From Aphis gossypii (lineage: Eukaryota > Arthropoda > Insecta > Hemiptera > Aphididae), in contig NC_065533.1 in assembly GCF_020184175.1 (NCBI RefSeq), positions 3,804,695-3,868,694 of the forward strand: a stretch of DNA of 64,000 bases, given 5' to 3'. Shown here piece by piece: positions 35,569 to 48,090 of the stretch. The translations under genes were made by a program, and so were the position numbers. How positions within the stretch are numbered: position 1 is the stretch's first letter; each line of letters begins with the position of its first letter. The notes below the pieces were generated by a model. That model saw only the letters and a program-made list of their open reading frames with translations, ran no database searches and was not told the origin of the DNA.

Positions 35569-38500
35569 TGAAATTCAAAGTTCCTCCTCGTAAAAAGTTT
35601 ATTTTGAAATCAAAATATTTAAAAATAAATAAGAGCAATAATTTAATTTAAAACATTTGAATAACAAATAAGATACATTTAAATAAAAAATAACGACTTA
35701 AGTGATTTTGTCGTAATTCAAAAATTGTTTTCATGAGGATTTTAAAACATTCACAAATAATATATTATTATATTTTATATACACAATAATATTTTCAATA
35801 TGTTTTGGTTGATATTAAGTTGTTTTATGTTTATAAAATGAACTCATTCATGCCGTCGCCATTTAAGATATAACGACTTAAAATATTAAATATTAATAAA
35901 AATATTATAATAATTAAATAACAATATAATTAAGATTTTCGAAAAAAATTATGTAGACTTACTATAAATTGTAATATTAGTATTAAAATAAATTATATAA
36001 ATAGCAATATCAATTATCATGACACATATTTAGAAACATATACTGACAACGTTTTCGTTTAGATTTTTTTTATATACCTATTAATTAAAATGATTAATAA
36101 TTAAATTAATATTTAACACATTATGCATTATAATGACTTATCAATTATGATGTGTTAGGCAAAGTACAGAAGAGTAGACATTTTCCTTATTTATTATATA
36201 TTTTTTTTCATTTTAAAATATATAAAACAGTTCTCTATTTATTACTTTTCAATTAAAGTTGTATAATTATAAGACGTGTTTTATTTACTTCCTACTTTTA
36301 CATAAACTCTATAATATGTTTAAATTTAAGTTTATTGTGATTTTTGAATCTAGAAAAATTTTAAAACCCTCGAATTAAGATTGGAGTAAATTGTTTATTT
36401 AATTGTGTACAATATTCAAATAATATAATGTGTAATATATTATTTATTATAAAGTACCAAAATAATCTACTTTAATCAGTATCTGTCTGCCTCAAGATTG
36501 GGTCTCAAATGCATAAATTTTTAATATACCAAGATGCTCCTATAAACCACATAAAAACATATGATTTTTAATAATTTGAAAACATAAAAAAAAAAAAATT
36601 ATCATAAATAAAATTAACTTAATAAATTGTCAACTATCATTAAAATAGTATTTTACTTTATTTGATGTTTTAACATATTAATGAATTCGTATTTTTTTAT
36701 AAATTGAATGATTTTGTCTTCACCATAGGTACAGATAAAATCCAATCATTATTTGTATATTAAAGATCTATGTTTAGACTTAACACTCGCTAACACTCAA
36801 ATTATGAGCACGGAAATCATAAGAATATATTTGAATATTATGCAGAATATGTTAAATAATCCAGACGTTTTTGTTAAAAAATAATTTGACATAAATTACT
36901 CTTAAGTAATTTAAATAATAATGTAATCCATTATTTAATTTGGCTATGCACAAATAATATTTAAATATATGTACGATAATGACTACGAATAAAAATATTT
37001 TTTATATTTTGTTGCAGAAAAAAAAAGTTAAGTAACTTGTACATAATATCAAATGTAATAATAAATATAATTAAGACAGATACAACTTAAACGTAAAATT
37101 TATCACCAAACATAAAATATGTGTTAGAAGAATTAAATAAACAATTATAGGAACACAAAGTATAAATAATAGGGTATCTTTTAGTTCATGGCTTGTAGTA
37201 TCAATGATATTAATTTTTCAACTATACCTGATTATTATTATTTTTTCATTTGGTTGTCAACACACACAACAACTTCAAAGGTTAATGCTCTGAAACAGTG
37301 AATCAATGTTAGAACCGAAAAGAAAATGTTTTTATGATTTTATTTTCTTACAAATTGTTTTTGTGAATTATTTTGTTCAAATACAACTAGGTACAATTAT
37401 AATCATACTCCTAAACTCGCAGATGGTGTACAACCGTTACAATATCAATTAGAACTATTTAGAACGTAGGTATATCAAACAATTTTAATTTTAAAAACTC
37501 CTGTTAGTGTGTTTACGACTTCTGAGATAGTAGTGTACTTTTAGTTGTTTTAAATGTTAATTTTTAACATCATTTGCACTTGCATATAAAACGCATGACT
37601 TAAGTTTCTCAACACAAGACTACCATACAATCAACTCACCTTATTGTCTTAGTGTTAATGTTTTTGTTTTTTATATCATTACTAATCAGTACATAGGGTA
37701 GGGAGTACTATATGAATACATTGTTTTACCAAGAAACATCTCTACAAACCCGACTTTTTAGTAGTTTAACATAAACAAAATGGTTATCGTCATAACACGA
37801 GATACTTATTTTCGTATTTTATTTAGTCTATTGAATTCATTCGTACATAGTATACTGTATACATATAACGGGAATTTATAAGTCTTTGAATAATATAAAT
37901 GTTGATTTGTTTTTATAAATATTAAATTAATGAAAAGTGTTTTTTTTTTATTAGATTGATGGCACACTACTGTTAAAATTAAATTTAAAAAACCCGTGAT
38001 TACCATAGTTTAGTTCTGGATGTAAATATAATATAGCTTATGTATTACATTACAATTAATATGTCGTAGATGATGTTACATGCGATTAAAGCTGGAAACT
38101 AACAAACACTAATTCTATTATTTTGATGCGTGAAGTTAAAACAATCGTTATTAGTGTTATTTATTTAAATAAATTATGTTACACACAGATTTATCATAAT
38201 GTAATCCACCAATACATTATTTTGAATATTTTAATTGATATTTAATATTGTTTATCTATTATCCGAGTCAATTAAACTGTTTTATTTAAAATTATTATTT
38301 TAAAAATGTTTTGTATAAATATTTTTTAACAAGTATATAAAAGATTTAAGTTGTAAAATTAACGTTTATTTGTAAACCTACCGTATCAATCAACCATTAA
38401 TAATTAAACAATAATTTTAGTTGATGTATTGAATTAAAACAAAATAAAAAGTTGTTTATTATAAATTAAAACAAATAATACTCATAGATTTATCACAATA

Positions 38501-38601
38501 TTCTACTTTGTTGTTAAGTTGTCAATTGTAATATTCAAAGTATTTTTGAAATTATAAGAAAATAGTGTCTATAAAATATTAAAATGTTTTTACTTATTTT
38601 A
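35569..38601. other. AT-rich non-coding stretch
   Basis: No gene recognised; low-complexity AT sequence with short homopolymer runs. A perfect AAG/GTGAGT donor-like sequence on the minus strand near 37640 has no convincing exon attached. Confidence 0.5.
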
Positions 38602-38765
38602 AATTCTAAGCAGAACAATGAATGTATTAATTTTAAAATTACGTGTGTTTTTTCTTCTGTAATCACTTTATTTGGGAGAGTACACATTCTTTGATTTTAA
38701 AATCTAAATTTAAGCTTTGGGAGTGATTTTTGGTAGGAAATTGGATCTAGTTTGTATTTTGGCAA
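38602..38765 (+). repeat. Degenerate end fragment of the long dispersed repeat
   Basis: This segment parallels the start of the copy at 48091: ATTCTAAGCAGAACAATGAA then TGTATTAATTTTAAAAT, a CGTGTGTTTTTT run, and later GGGAGTGATTTTTGGTAGG against GGGGTAGTTTCTGATGG. It is the GATTCTGAAC terminus in the same orientation, heavily mutated. Confidence 0.5.
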
Positions 38766-39014
38766 ATTAATGTAAAATGTATAAATTGTGTGTAATATTT
38801 AATTTTTTTACGACTTAATAATGAATAACCGTAAATACTTAACATTTTCATCGAATTTGTGCATTTTATTTTCCTACACATGATATAATACATTATGGTC
38901 AGAAAATTTATCTTTTTCTAAGTTTATTCTGTTAAAAAACTATCCATAAAATCATTAAAAAAACTGAAAATTTAATTCCTTTATTATTATAAAACTAAAT
39001 AATATTATAGTCAA

Positions 39015-39418
39015 CGTTCGGTACCTAACTCGAATCTTGATAATTAAAAATTCTCGTTATCTCGAACAAATAAATTTCCCCTTTAAATAACAATAACACT
39101 TAATGTAAGCATAATCTTACTAACTCAAAAATTAATTGGACAAGTTTTCAATATCTTGAATTTTTTTTATCTTAATTTAGAGCAAAATATCACCACAATA
39201 ACTTTTTGCCATTTTCACTGTATTGGACAGTGGTAACGAAGATGAGTCCAAAACCCACATATAGAACTCTACACCGATAAAGTAAAGAAGTGACAATTAC
39301 TTTATAAAAATTACGTAACTGCATCAAAAACAATGAAGTTGTGGAAAATGTATTTAAACTACTTGATTATTTAGAAAATAGAATTGAGAACATTGTTTTA
39401 AATAAACATAAATCTTAG
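39015..39418 (+). pseudogene. Relic of a pogo/Tigger-like DNA transposon
   Basis: The left part (about 39029-39080) carries phrases typical of Tigger-type termini: ACTCGAATCTTGATAA, TCTCGTTATCTCGAAC and TTTCCCCTT. The right part reads, on the plus strand and with one internal stop, TITL, KLRNCIKNNE and VENVFKLLDYLENRIENIV, then LNKHKS and a TAG at 39416-39418. That is the pattern of the helical C-terminus of CENP-B/Tigger-family transposases. Just before it, GNEDES suggests the usual acidic region in another frame. The DNA-binding and DDE catalytic regions are missing, so this is an internally deleted, frameshifted, inactive copy. I did not find the opposite terminus. Confidence 0.6.
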
Positions 39419-40854
39419 ACCAATTCTTTAGAAATAATATTATGTAATATGTGGGTAGGTATGTATATATATTATTTTTATTTCTTTAGTGTACATTTTT
39501 TTGAAATAAATAAATACTTTTTTGAGATTTTGATAATTCAACATTTTTAGTAAATTGAATTTTTTCCCCATACGGTGAACTTTAAGTTACCAAGAGTCAA
39601 CTTTTGGATAATGTTTTTATTACATTTTTTTTTAATGTATTTTAAAATAATTAATTTTATTTAAATTTATGATGCATTATTTAAAATTTAAAAATTACTA
39701 ACCATACAGTTGATCATAAAAGGCAGAAACATATACTTTACAAAATTGCACATTAGTATTTTTATGGTCATTTATTGGTCCAAGCTTTATTATAGTTATT
39801 TAAATAAAATACAACCATGTAGAAGAATTATCCAAAAATACTGTACTAGAAAAAAATAAATGTTCACGTTTTGAATACTTAATGTTGACATCAATATATT
39901 AAAGATACACAAAGAATGGTTAGGTAATTTTATAATGACATTTTGTTACGAACTATAATTGCTCTTATGATTTTAGACAAGTTAAAATATATATTTACTA
40001 TAAACTTACATGAATTCAAATATAATATATCCAATTTATAAGTTTAACAAATTGTTAAATATTTTTCAATGATAATTTATATATATAAATAAATATATTA
40101 TGCTGTTTGTACGTTATTGTGTAGTATCTATTTTATAGGTACATTATGCCAAAAGTTACAAAGATGAATTTTGAGTATATTATATTGTATAAGAAGTACC
40201 TAAGTTACTATGTTTATATTAAGAAATATTATTATCGGTTAGGTTACTCTTGAAGTATCTATATTATGGGGAAACAATTATAAACATTTATCGACAATTT
40301 TTTGTTTAACTATAATATTAATATATAAAGTGCCTACCATAGTTAAGAAATAACAAGTAATGAAATACTTGAATAATGTATGGATTCTTGGTTAAATGTT
40401 CAAGATATACATTTTAGCAACATAAACTAGTTGATAGTGAAAATTAAATCAACCTTAAGCTAGATACCTAATACCATTGATTATGTATAATCAATGCTAA
40501 TACCTATAATATTAATTATCGAAAAACACATTATTTTTTAGATTTTCAGTGGAGCAATAAATGTAACGATTTTAAATGAACTTTTTTTATTTATTTATGC
40601 CAGTAATATTTTAGTATATACTTAATCATTTTATCTATAACTTGCATAATACATTTATTAATCTAATTTTATTCGTAAACCCATAATACAAACTAATATT
40701 ATTAAAATATATATATGCATAAATAACTAAGTAACTCGTAACTTAAAATAAAGGTAAATTATAACCATTTATGAGTTTCAACCGTATCTTGTAATTAGAC
40801 GTTTAGTTTAATTTGTACCTCGTAAATTAATATTCTCATCCTTGTTTATACAAA

Positions 40855-40977
40855 CTATTTGCATAATAAAATTGTAAAAGAGCGATGAATATATTGATTT
40901 TTCAAAGATTTAGCATGCACGGGGAGCACTAAAAATGGCCCAATGATCAACTTTAATGTTGTATCTAATAGCCAATA
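40855..40977 (-). pseudogene. Mutator-like (MULE) transposase relic
   Basis: Within the minus-strand ORF 40855-41100, codons from about 40974 downward read WLLDTTLKLIIGPF then LPVHAKSL and later TILLC. The pattern W-x-x-D-x-T-x-K-L followed by PF, L and HA matches the start of the MULE transposase catalytic domain, where W-x-x-D-G/A-T-F-K is followed by F-x-Q-L-x-x-I-H-A. The aspartate at the DTT position would be the first catalytic acid. The rest of the domain is absent and the N-terminal part of the ORF is AT-rich noise, so this is a short dead fragment. Confidence 0.45.
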
Positions 40978-41100
40978 AATTTGATAAATAATAATATTTA
41001 TTATACATTGCATATAAAAGCTAAACGTTGTCCGAATGTATAGTATTATAAAAATATTAATATAATTATCATTATTATTTTTTAGATGGTATAAGTACAT

Positions 41101-42650
41101 TATGAGTTACATTTACTAATTAATTCTATAATTCGAGACTGTAATAACAATGGTTTTTTTTTTATCTATAGTCTATAGAGCCATACAAATCATATATAAT
41201 AAATTATAAAGTATAAATTTATTATCACATCTTAAAATAAGAATCCGTGAAATCCAATGTATTTATTTAAAAAATATTCGTGGATAAAGGTTTTAAACGT
41301 TTACTTTCGTGTGATTTTTGGTCACCCACCCTTAGTTCATTTACATTTCAAATTTTCTACTCAAAATATTATATTATTAGTTTAAATAAATTATTATGTT
41401 GAAGTTAAATTCTATCCATAAAGTACAATTTTGCTTGATATAAAATATCTCTCTTTTATTCAACAAAAGGTATGTATTTATTTATTATTATTTTTTTGTT
41501 GTTGTTATTCAGTGTTTTTAATTGCCAACTATAGATATAGTCATGAAGAAATACATAATAATTTAAACTAACAGCCAAACAGACAGTTATTAGAATTGAA
41601 TAAAAATAAAAAAAACATTTTAGAATTTTAGATCTAACATCCAAGAGGGTTATCTAGCAAGATTGAGCAAGTTATGAAATGAAAAACTATAAAAGTCATT
41701 TTCTTTTTAAATACGTTTACCGTATTTTTATTTTAGTTTTATGAAAGCGTTTATCATAGACATTATTTACACAATCGTATTTATAATAAATTGAACAGTT
41801 CTGACATAACACAATAGAATACAAAAACATTTATTACAAAATAATGTCTTAGAATAACACATAAGAGCTATGTTTAAAATTCATTTTTATTAAAAATAGA
41901 CTTATTAGAAAAAAAAAAGTATAATATTATTTTACTACGAATACATATTTTTAAACTTATTTAAATTTAAGTTTAAATATACTGTCTTGTATCTTATTAT
42001 GTGATACTTTTTTAAAACTGAATACTACATAATATGGAATTCTTAATTAGTATTTCAAATACATTATAATTATATTTTGCTATACATTATTTTATTCCAT
42101 TATTATTATTTTTTTTATTTTTTTTTTTACTACAATGTTATTTTCATAATCACTTTCTTACCAATAAATGTGTTTAATATAATATAATTATTGTAACTAC
42201 TTGTTTAAAACTTTATACAATACTATTAGTCTCGAAAATAATGAAAGATAATTTTAAGCTATAATATCTACCGTGTACGATATACCGTGTCGTATAGTAT
42301 AATATACATATATCATGACGTACCTAACTAAATATTAAATTATATTCAACGAATAAAAATAAGTTATTAGTACATCCCTTTCAAATTTATTTATCGCTTG
42401 ATTCAGTTCATTATAAATGTCGTAAATTTTAAAAAAAATTCACATTTCTTCTTTTTATGATTATATAGTGTATTGGTATTCGGTAAGTATCCACTGAGTA
42501 TATGTATATAATTGTATTTCATGAACCGTAAACTATATGTTCGAATAAATTGCTTGAATTGTACAGTAAATAATATATCAACGTACCTATTGCACATTTT
42601 TATGTAAATATATACATTTTATGTTCTGAATAGTATTAGGTTACTATTGG
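41101..42650. other. AT-rich non-coding stretch
   Basis: No gene recognised; microsatellite-like TTATTATT and poly-T runs (for example 42108-42128). Confidence 0.5.
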
Positions 42651-43304
42651 TTTTACGTGTCTGCAGAATATTAGAATGTTAGTTGTGTACGTCCGTCCGT
42701 ACCAAATTACGTTTCCATGGTTACCGTCGTTACCGATAACTACTCATACCAGCTTTATAAAAAATGTAAAATTTCACTCTATTTTCCGGAAATATGAACT
42801 CGTCGAAAATATTTATAATATTTTTCGCGAATTCGCATAACTATTATTTCGTACATTAACGATTGTAGGTAAATAGTAGTATAGGTAACTAACTGCTACA
42901 TTCATATTAGGTATTATAGTAGCAAACATATACCACATATTTGCGTATGGCCTTTGTGCATTGCTAAGTACCTAAGTATATTTAAGCACATTGAATTCGA
43001 TTATCCACTATAATTAAAACTTTTCGTTTTGAACTGACTAACGTGAATAGTATATTATACTTGTGAAGTTTACCTATCTATTCTACCCTAACTTAAGTCT
43101 AAAGATAATCAATTGTTTAATGCATCATTGTACTCATCCGCCAACCAAAGATTGAAAATCGTCGGAAAATAATCAATGTAAGAGATAACAAAACCTTGAC
43201 CGTTTGTGTGTAACTTGAGCTATGTAACTATTTAATAAATTCAAAATCGTCGGTAATCGTATAGTGGTTCTAATATGTATAAATATAGAAAAATACACAC
43301 TTAC

Positions 43305-43356
43305 CCGAGTAAAACTAAACTCACATATCTTCTGAAACCGTGTCTTTCGTCTGTAT
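43305..43356 (-). CDS. Exon-like segment with strong donor
   Basis: On the minus strand this 52-base stretch lies between an AG (AATATAG) and a strong donor GG-GTAAGTG. One frame reads TDERHGFRRYVSLVLL without stops. Phase 0 reads QTKDTVSEDM then a stop. It sits at the edge of the CpG-rich zone. It may be a downstream exon or UTR of a leftward gene, but no protein is recognised. Confidence 0.2.
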
Positions 43357-43582
43357 CTATATTACATTATTATAAGTGAGATAAGCATATAATATTATGG
43401 TTATTATTATTATTATTGTTATTATATTTTTTTTTATTAAACACCTATTTGCTGTATGTATGGCCACTGAACGTAACATTATACATTAGTATTAATATTA
43501 AGATAAAATATAAATAACAAAGTGACAATTATATTATCATATTATGGTTATTAGTTATTATCATTTCTATATAATATTTATC

Positions 43583-43598
43583 ACCACACACACACACA
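43583..43598. repeat. (CA)n microsatellite
   Basis: About eight CA units followed by CAAACAAATAATAATAAT. Confidence 0.85.
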
Positions 43599-43937
43599 AA
43601 CAAATAATAATAATATTATATAGGTACTCATCCAGTTTTATGACCAACCGCCGCAAATAACCGTTGACGCAGTTACTGCAACCGTTTTTTATTATTTTAT
43701 TTTATAAAGCATAATATTATTATCATTGTTATTATATGTGACGATGTTTTTTCGCATACATAATGATTTTCCCACAGAAAAGAGCTGGTATTATTCATAA
43801 TATTATATCGCGTCGTACTGTCATTGACATCCAATTAATTAAATCTCGTGTTGTTATTCCGTATTATTGTACACCGCACGGCATAGTACATACCTATATA
43901 TAATATATATTATTTTATTGTGTTTCACACTACTCAC

Positions 43938-44006
43938 GAAGCCAATATTATTATAAAGTGTCGTTCGTTTGTCGTTCTTTTTAGCACAATGCCAACATTC
44001 GAACAT
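43938..44006 (-). CDS. Candidate first coding exon, function unknown
   Basis: A minus-strand ATG at 44006 (G at -3) opens MFECWHCAKKNDKRTTLYNN then IGF and reaches a consensus donor GTGAGT after exactly 23 codons (phase 0). It lies in CpG-rich DNA as expected for a gene 5' end. The CxxC (CWHC) followed by a basic stretch is suggestive but too short to interpret. No confirmed second exon: the next exon-like segment on this strand (43305-43356) would stop after ten codons in this phase. Confidence 0.22.
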
Positions 44007-44133
44007 ATCGAATTTTAATCGGGTCACGGAACATCGACTAAACAATAATATTATTATTATTGTGATGATATCGCGATATTAGCATCTACTGCGGCGATTA
44101 TAACACAGACTCATAAATTACGAGCACCGATAG

Positions 44134-44328
44134 ATGTACACAGCAACCAGGGTGTTGGTAACAATAACCGCGGTCGCCGTATACACCGCGTGCTTTTCCA
44201 TATTATTATTTATATGTATGCATTACTTACGTGTCTGGTTTATTTATAATTTATGTTGCGCGCAATACGGGTTACCAGCTGATTTACAGTATAATGGACT
44301 ATGGTATATGCTGCAATACAAATTGTAA
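44134..44328 (+). CDS. Hydrophobic ORF in the CpG-rich zone
   Basis: A 64-codon ORF whose first 35 residues (MYTATRVLVTITAVAVYTAC, then FSILLFICMHYL) resemble a signal peptide or signal anchor. An in-frame TAG lies immediately before the ATG, so 44134 is the only start. The start context is weak (T at -3). It competes with the minus-strand exon candidate nearby. No family recognised. Confidence 0.2.
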   Translation: MYTATRVLVTITAVAVYTACFSILLFICMHYLRVWFIYNLCCAQYGLPADLQYNGLWYMLQYKL

Positions 44329-45211
44329 TCCCCGCGAACCCATAACACCGCAGTAATCACGCAATGTTTACGGAGGAGGAGAGGCTGTAAGATAATCGTA
44401 CGCCGGATAAGACGTCGCGAGATGTATGTAATAATAATATAATATTATCTCGACTCGCGGCGGTGACATTAAAATTCAAAACGAGCGCAATCGCGTTATA
44501 ATCATCGGTAGGTAGATATATTATCTACTGTAATAAGACAGTAGAGCTCGAATTTCCGTTTTCGTATTCTATCTCGCTTCCGCGAGACAAACGAATATCG
44601 TAATGTTTAAGTATTCTACACGATCGTAATAAAAATTCGATTTCCATTTTAAAAAATTGGCAGCGCGAGTGGTTAAATCGTGGTTCATAATGTGCCTGAA
44701 CGTTTTCTTTATGTTTTGATACTTGAATACTATAATTCCACGTTATTAAATAAATATTATAGCTACATCGTATCTATGTTGTACAAATTACAATATTTAG
44801 CGGTAATTGAAAGTAACAAAAATAAAATTTAACTCAAACACTATATTACAACGTAGCCACAAGATCAAACTTAAAAATGTTATTTTGAAAAATAAATAAA
44901 ATATAACATTTAAAAGACCAAACAAAATTATAGAACAAAAGTAAGCTGGATAGAAAGTTAATTTAATTTCCTTAGGAGTTACTTAGATACAAGTTACACC
45001 ACGACAATTCCTGATTTAACCAATAAAATGTATTTTTATTTTAACGCTGCGTTGTTATTAATGATTCAAATAGATGATTGTAATTTGAGTTGAGGACCAA
45101 CAAGAAATTAATTGTTACGATGACGAAAAGTTTTTCTTTTCGATGTAAAAAGACTTAGACACATCTCGTAATGCATTTCACGATTGCACTAGAGAAAAGT
45201 TGTCATGAGAA

Positions 45212-45433
45212 ATGAACGTAAATAATAAATTAAAATATAAAGAGGAAATGGAAGACCTAACAAAAATGTTTCTTGTGAAAAGCGTAATCACCGATGTTTC
45301 GTCTGACATGGCAGAAACAATCTATCAAGTCATAATAATCACCCCCATTTTCCTTGTTTACCATTATTATCTTTTAGATGTAACATTGAATTTAATATCG
45401 CCCAAAAATTATTTTTCTCTACTAGTATCGTAG
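45212..45433 (+). CDS. 73-codon ORF, possible small membrane protein
   Basis: An ATG (GAAATGA context) opens a polar, charged first half (KYKEEMEDLTKMFLVKSV then ITDVSSDMAETIYQV) followed by a hydrophobic half (IIITPIFLVYHYYLL) that could span a membrane. The first half looks like protein, with E, D, K and S in a helical pattern. It lies 0.6 kb downstream of the CpG peak in the same direction as the domain-bearing exon at 46500. There is no recognised homolog or splice donor. Confidence 0.25.
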   Translation: MNVNNKLKYKEEMEDLTKMFLVKSVITDVSSDMAETIYQVIIITPIFLVYHYYLLDVTLNLISPKNYFSLLVS

Positions 45434-46499
45434 TTGAAAATGTAAAAAATTAAATGAAAAGCAAAGTAAAAAATTAATTATAACTTGTGTCAGGCATCAG
45501 CTTCATAAAAAATATAATATTACTACAAGGTATTCTCTATACATAAAGTAATTTACTAAGCATGCTAATCTCTAGTATTTATGAATGATTCATTTATTTA
45601 AATCCTGAGTTTTTAAAAATCTTTATTAAAAATATTTAGAAACATATTGTATAGTTTTAAATAAGTACTTAATTATACCATTTAAGGAATGTCTTATGGT
45701 GGTACAAACATCTACTTTTTTTCTTTTCAGAACCACTATTTGTTCATATAATTTATTTTATTTTTTATACATAAATATATAAGTATTGTTACATCTAAAT
45801 CAAAATTGTTTAGATATTGAATAAACCAATAACCATAAATAGGACTAAGATTTATATGCAATAAAAAATTGTAAAATATGCAATTATAATTATATACGCC
45901 AAAATATGAAATATACATTAACAAAAAAATAAATAAATAAATAATAACGCAAGTTTGAAAATTAATTAAATATTTTTCTTAATTAGTAACGCTATTAAAA
46001 TTTAATACGCAAAATTGTTACGTAGCGTTTTAATTTTTTAAAACTGAACGATTTTCTGTTAAAATCAGAATTTAAAAAAAAATTGGCCAAACTTGTTATC
46101 TTTTATAATTATTGTACAAATTTATTGAGCATTTAAAATAAATAAAATTACAATTATTATAATTGAGTCATCAGAATAACAATTCAAAATTTAAACGAAT
46201 TCAAAATAAGAAAAAATAGTGTTAGGTTAATAGTGTTTCAATTGATCAAGTAGATAATATTGTATACGTTTTTTACTTGTATAGTAATGTTAATATATAT
46301 ATGTTAATCACACATTCACCCAACACAGTTTGAACTTTTAAATTAATTTAAATTTATGAAATACATCTTTAGATCTCATATAATTCTTGCAACATAAACC
46401 GTGTTTCAACTTTCCAATTCAAACATTTCCATCAAATCATTAAAGTTTTATTACATATTGGCATTTTATTTACCTGCATATTCCGTATTGATTTCTCAG

Positions 46500-46693
46500 T
46501 TATAATTTCTGATGTCCAAAAAGTGATTAAGTTATTAAATATTATTAACCATTACAATCCACTCGTAACTGAGTTATTTGATGCAAATATTCCTGGTGAT
46601 GCTATTAAGCACATAAAACGGAAGAGCTGTCACGATCTAAGTGAGTTAACACTTAAGTACCTTCAGCATATACAGTATTTGCACATATTTTAA
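46500..46693 (+). CDS. Exon resembling a TFIIS N-terminal / LEDGF-type helical domain
   Basis: The open frame extends 107 codons without an ATG, but a good acceptor (TATTGATTTCTCAG, AG at 46498-46499) marks a likely exon start. From there it reads SDVQKVIKLLNIINHY, NPLVTELFDANIPGD, AIKHIKRKSCHDLSEL and TLKYLQHIQYL to a TAA at 46691-46693. The spacing of leucines and isoleucines, the I-P-G turn, the K-x-I-K-R-K-S basic segment and the final L-S-E-L helix fit the four-helix TFIIS N-terminal (Med26-type) fold shared by TFIIS, IWS1, elongin A and LEDGF/HRP2. DV-x-x-x-I in the first helix and the K-x-I-x-R segment are closest to LEDGF-like integrase-binding domains. Those are chromatin and transcription-elongation factors that bind short disordered motifs. 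A GTGAGT inside the exon and a GTATTT near its end offer alternative donors. No partner exons were identified, so this may be a live exon, an isolated duplicate or a pseudogene. Confidence 0.42.
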
Positions 46694-47017
46694 ATACCTG
46701 GTATTGTGTTTACTGTTTATAATGCCTGACACACGAGGCATAAGTTTCAGAAAAATATATTATAATTATTAATATAACATAATTCATAAATAATGATACG
46801 TAGATAAGAAAGATGGGTAGGGAATGTTATTCCGTTATTATTAGAATAAGTAGTGCGTTATTCGCCTTTTAATATCACGCTTGGGCTATTAAAATGTCAA
46901 GTTTTGATCATTAAATTGGTTACGCTTCTATACAATAGACATGCAAATGACTTATCACAATATTACAGAGAAAATAAGGTAGGTAATAGGTGACTGATTA
47001 TATCGTGTATGACTTGA

Positions 47018-47167
47018 ATTCTGGGAAGTTGTAAAAGGGGGTTTATAGCCGGAATCTATATTGTTTACAAATTACACAAAATTGTGCTTCAGCGAATCTG
47101 TCAATTATTATTTAAATCCGACCCATCAAACAATAAGTATACTAACATTATTATGCTAATAATATAG
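47018..47167 (+). CDS. Coding-like frame downstream of the domain exon
   Basis: A 49-codon open stretch without ATG reads LGSCKRGFIAGIYIVYKL then HKIVLQRICQLLFKSDPSNN and ends TAG, overlapping an AG-GTGGTA donor-like site. It is on the same strand, about 0.3 kb past the TFIIS-N-like exon. Residue composition is protein-like; no family is recognised, and a second frame is open over part of it. Confidence 0.2.
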   Translation: MLGSCKRGFIAGIYIVYKLHKIVLQRICQLLFKSDPSNNKYTNIIMLII

Positions 47168-48090
47168 GTGGTAGGTAGGTATTTAGTTAGCCAATTATAT
47201 TAATTTGATAGTATTTTATTGTTTAGAATTCTCAGCTATCGTATTATAGTGTGCACGGTTGGCGCCCATTACATTGATAATTATTATGCGACTATTTGTA
47301 AACCATAAAAACCGATTGACTTTCATTTAAACAAGAAAAAAAATGACGTTTTTGTTTCTAAATAAATATTGTTTTTATTTTTTATTAGGTTTAATTTATG
47401 ATATAATATTACGTAATTACTATATTATAGAATTTCGACACTTACATAATCCAAAATATGCCCACACATTTTTTTTTTATTTACAATATTATACATAAAA
47501 TCATCTAATTTTTAATCGAATGAATTTAAAAATAATTATTATCTATTCAAACAAAATATAATATTGTAATAATAACTGCTAAATATTAAATTGTTAATTT
47601 TTTATACTTGTAATTCATAAAAAATTTAAAAGTTTAAGATTTTTCAATGCATATATAAGCAATTTATATAGCAATTTTTATAATTCCTGTATATACTCAA
47701 TTATTAATACTTTATTTTATTTTTAGTGATATATTTTTACCATAATATATTCCTTCCAAGTTATCTGTGTCACATGTGAAAGATTAGTTGTTTAACGTAC
47801 AAATAAATTGTAAATTGTAAGGTTCGTTATTTCTGAGTACAGAAAAGTTTTTCGTTACTTACTCTGTAAACCTTACATATACTAGTATACGCCAATAGTA
47901 ACGCTTCTTAGTATTATATTATTATAACTGATTTTATTTTACATTGTATACGTTTATGATCCAGCTGATACAATACGTTAATATTTATTTCTATGATGAA
48001 TTTTAAAATTTTTATTGTTGATCATTTCATATTTTACTAAACTGATGGGCAAACCTTCCATTTATATGGTTTTTATTTAACTTGGTTTTA

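Larger units (their letters stand above)
42660..44650. promoter_or_regulatory. CpG-rich promoter-like zone
   Basis: CpG and overall GC rise irregularly from about 42660 and peak at 44100-44640 (GCGGTCGCCG, GACGTCGCGAG, ACTCGCGGCGG and CGCTTCCGCGAGAC phrases). CpG retention in AT-rich insect DNA often marks unmethylated promoters and first exons. Candidate first exons lie on both strands inside it (minus 43938-44006, plus 44134-44328). I found no firm TATA box or initiator, so direction is undecided. A (CA)n tract sits at 43583-43598. Confidence 0.35.
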
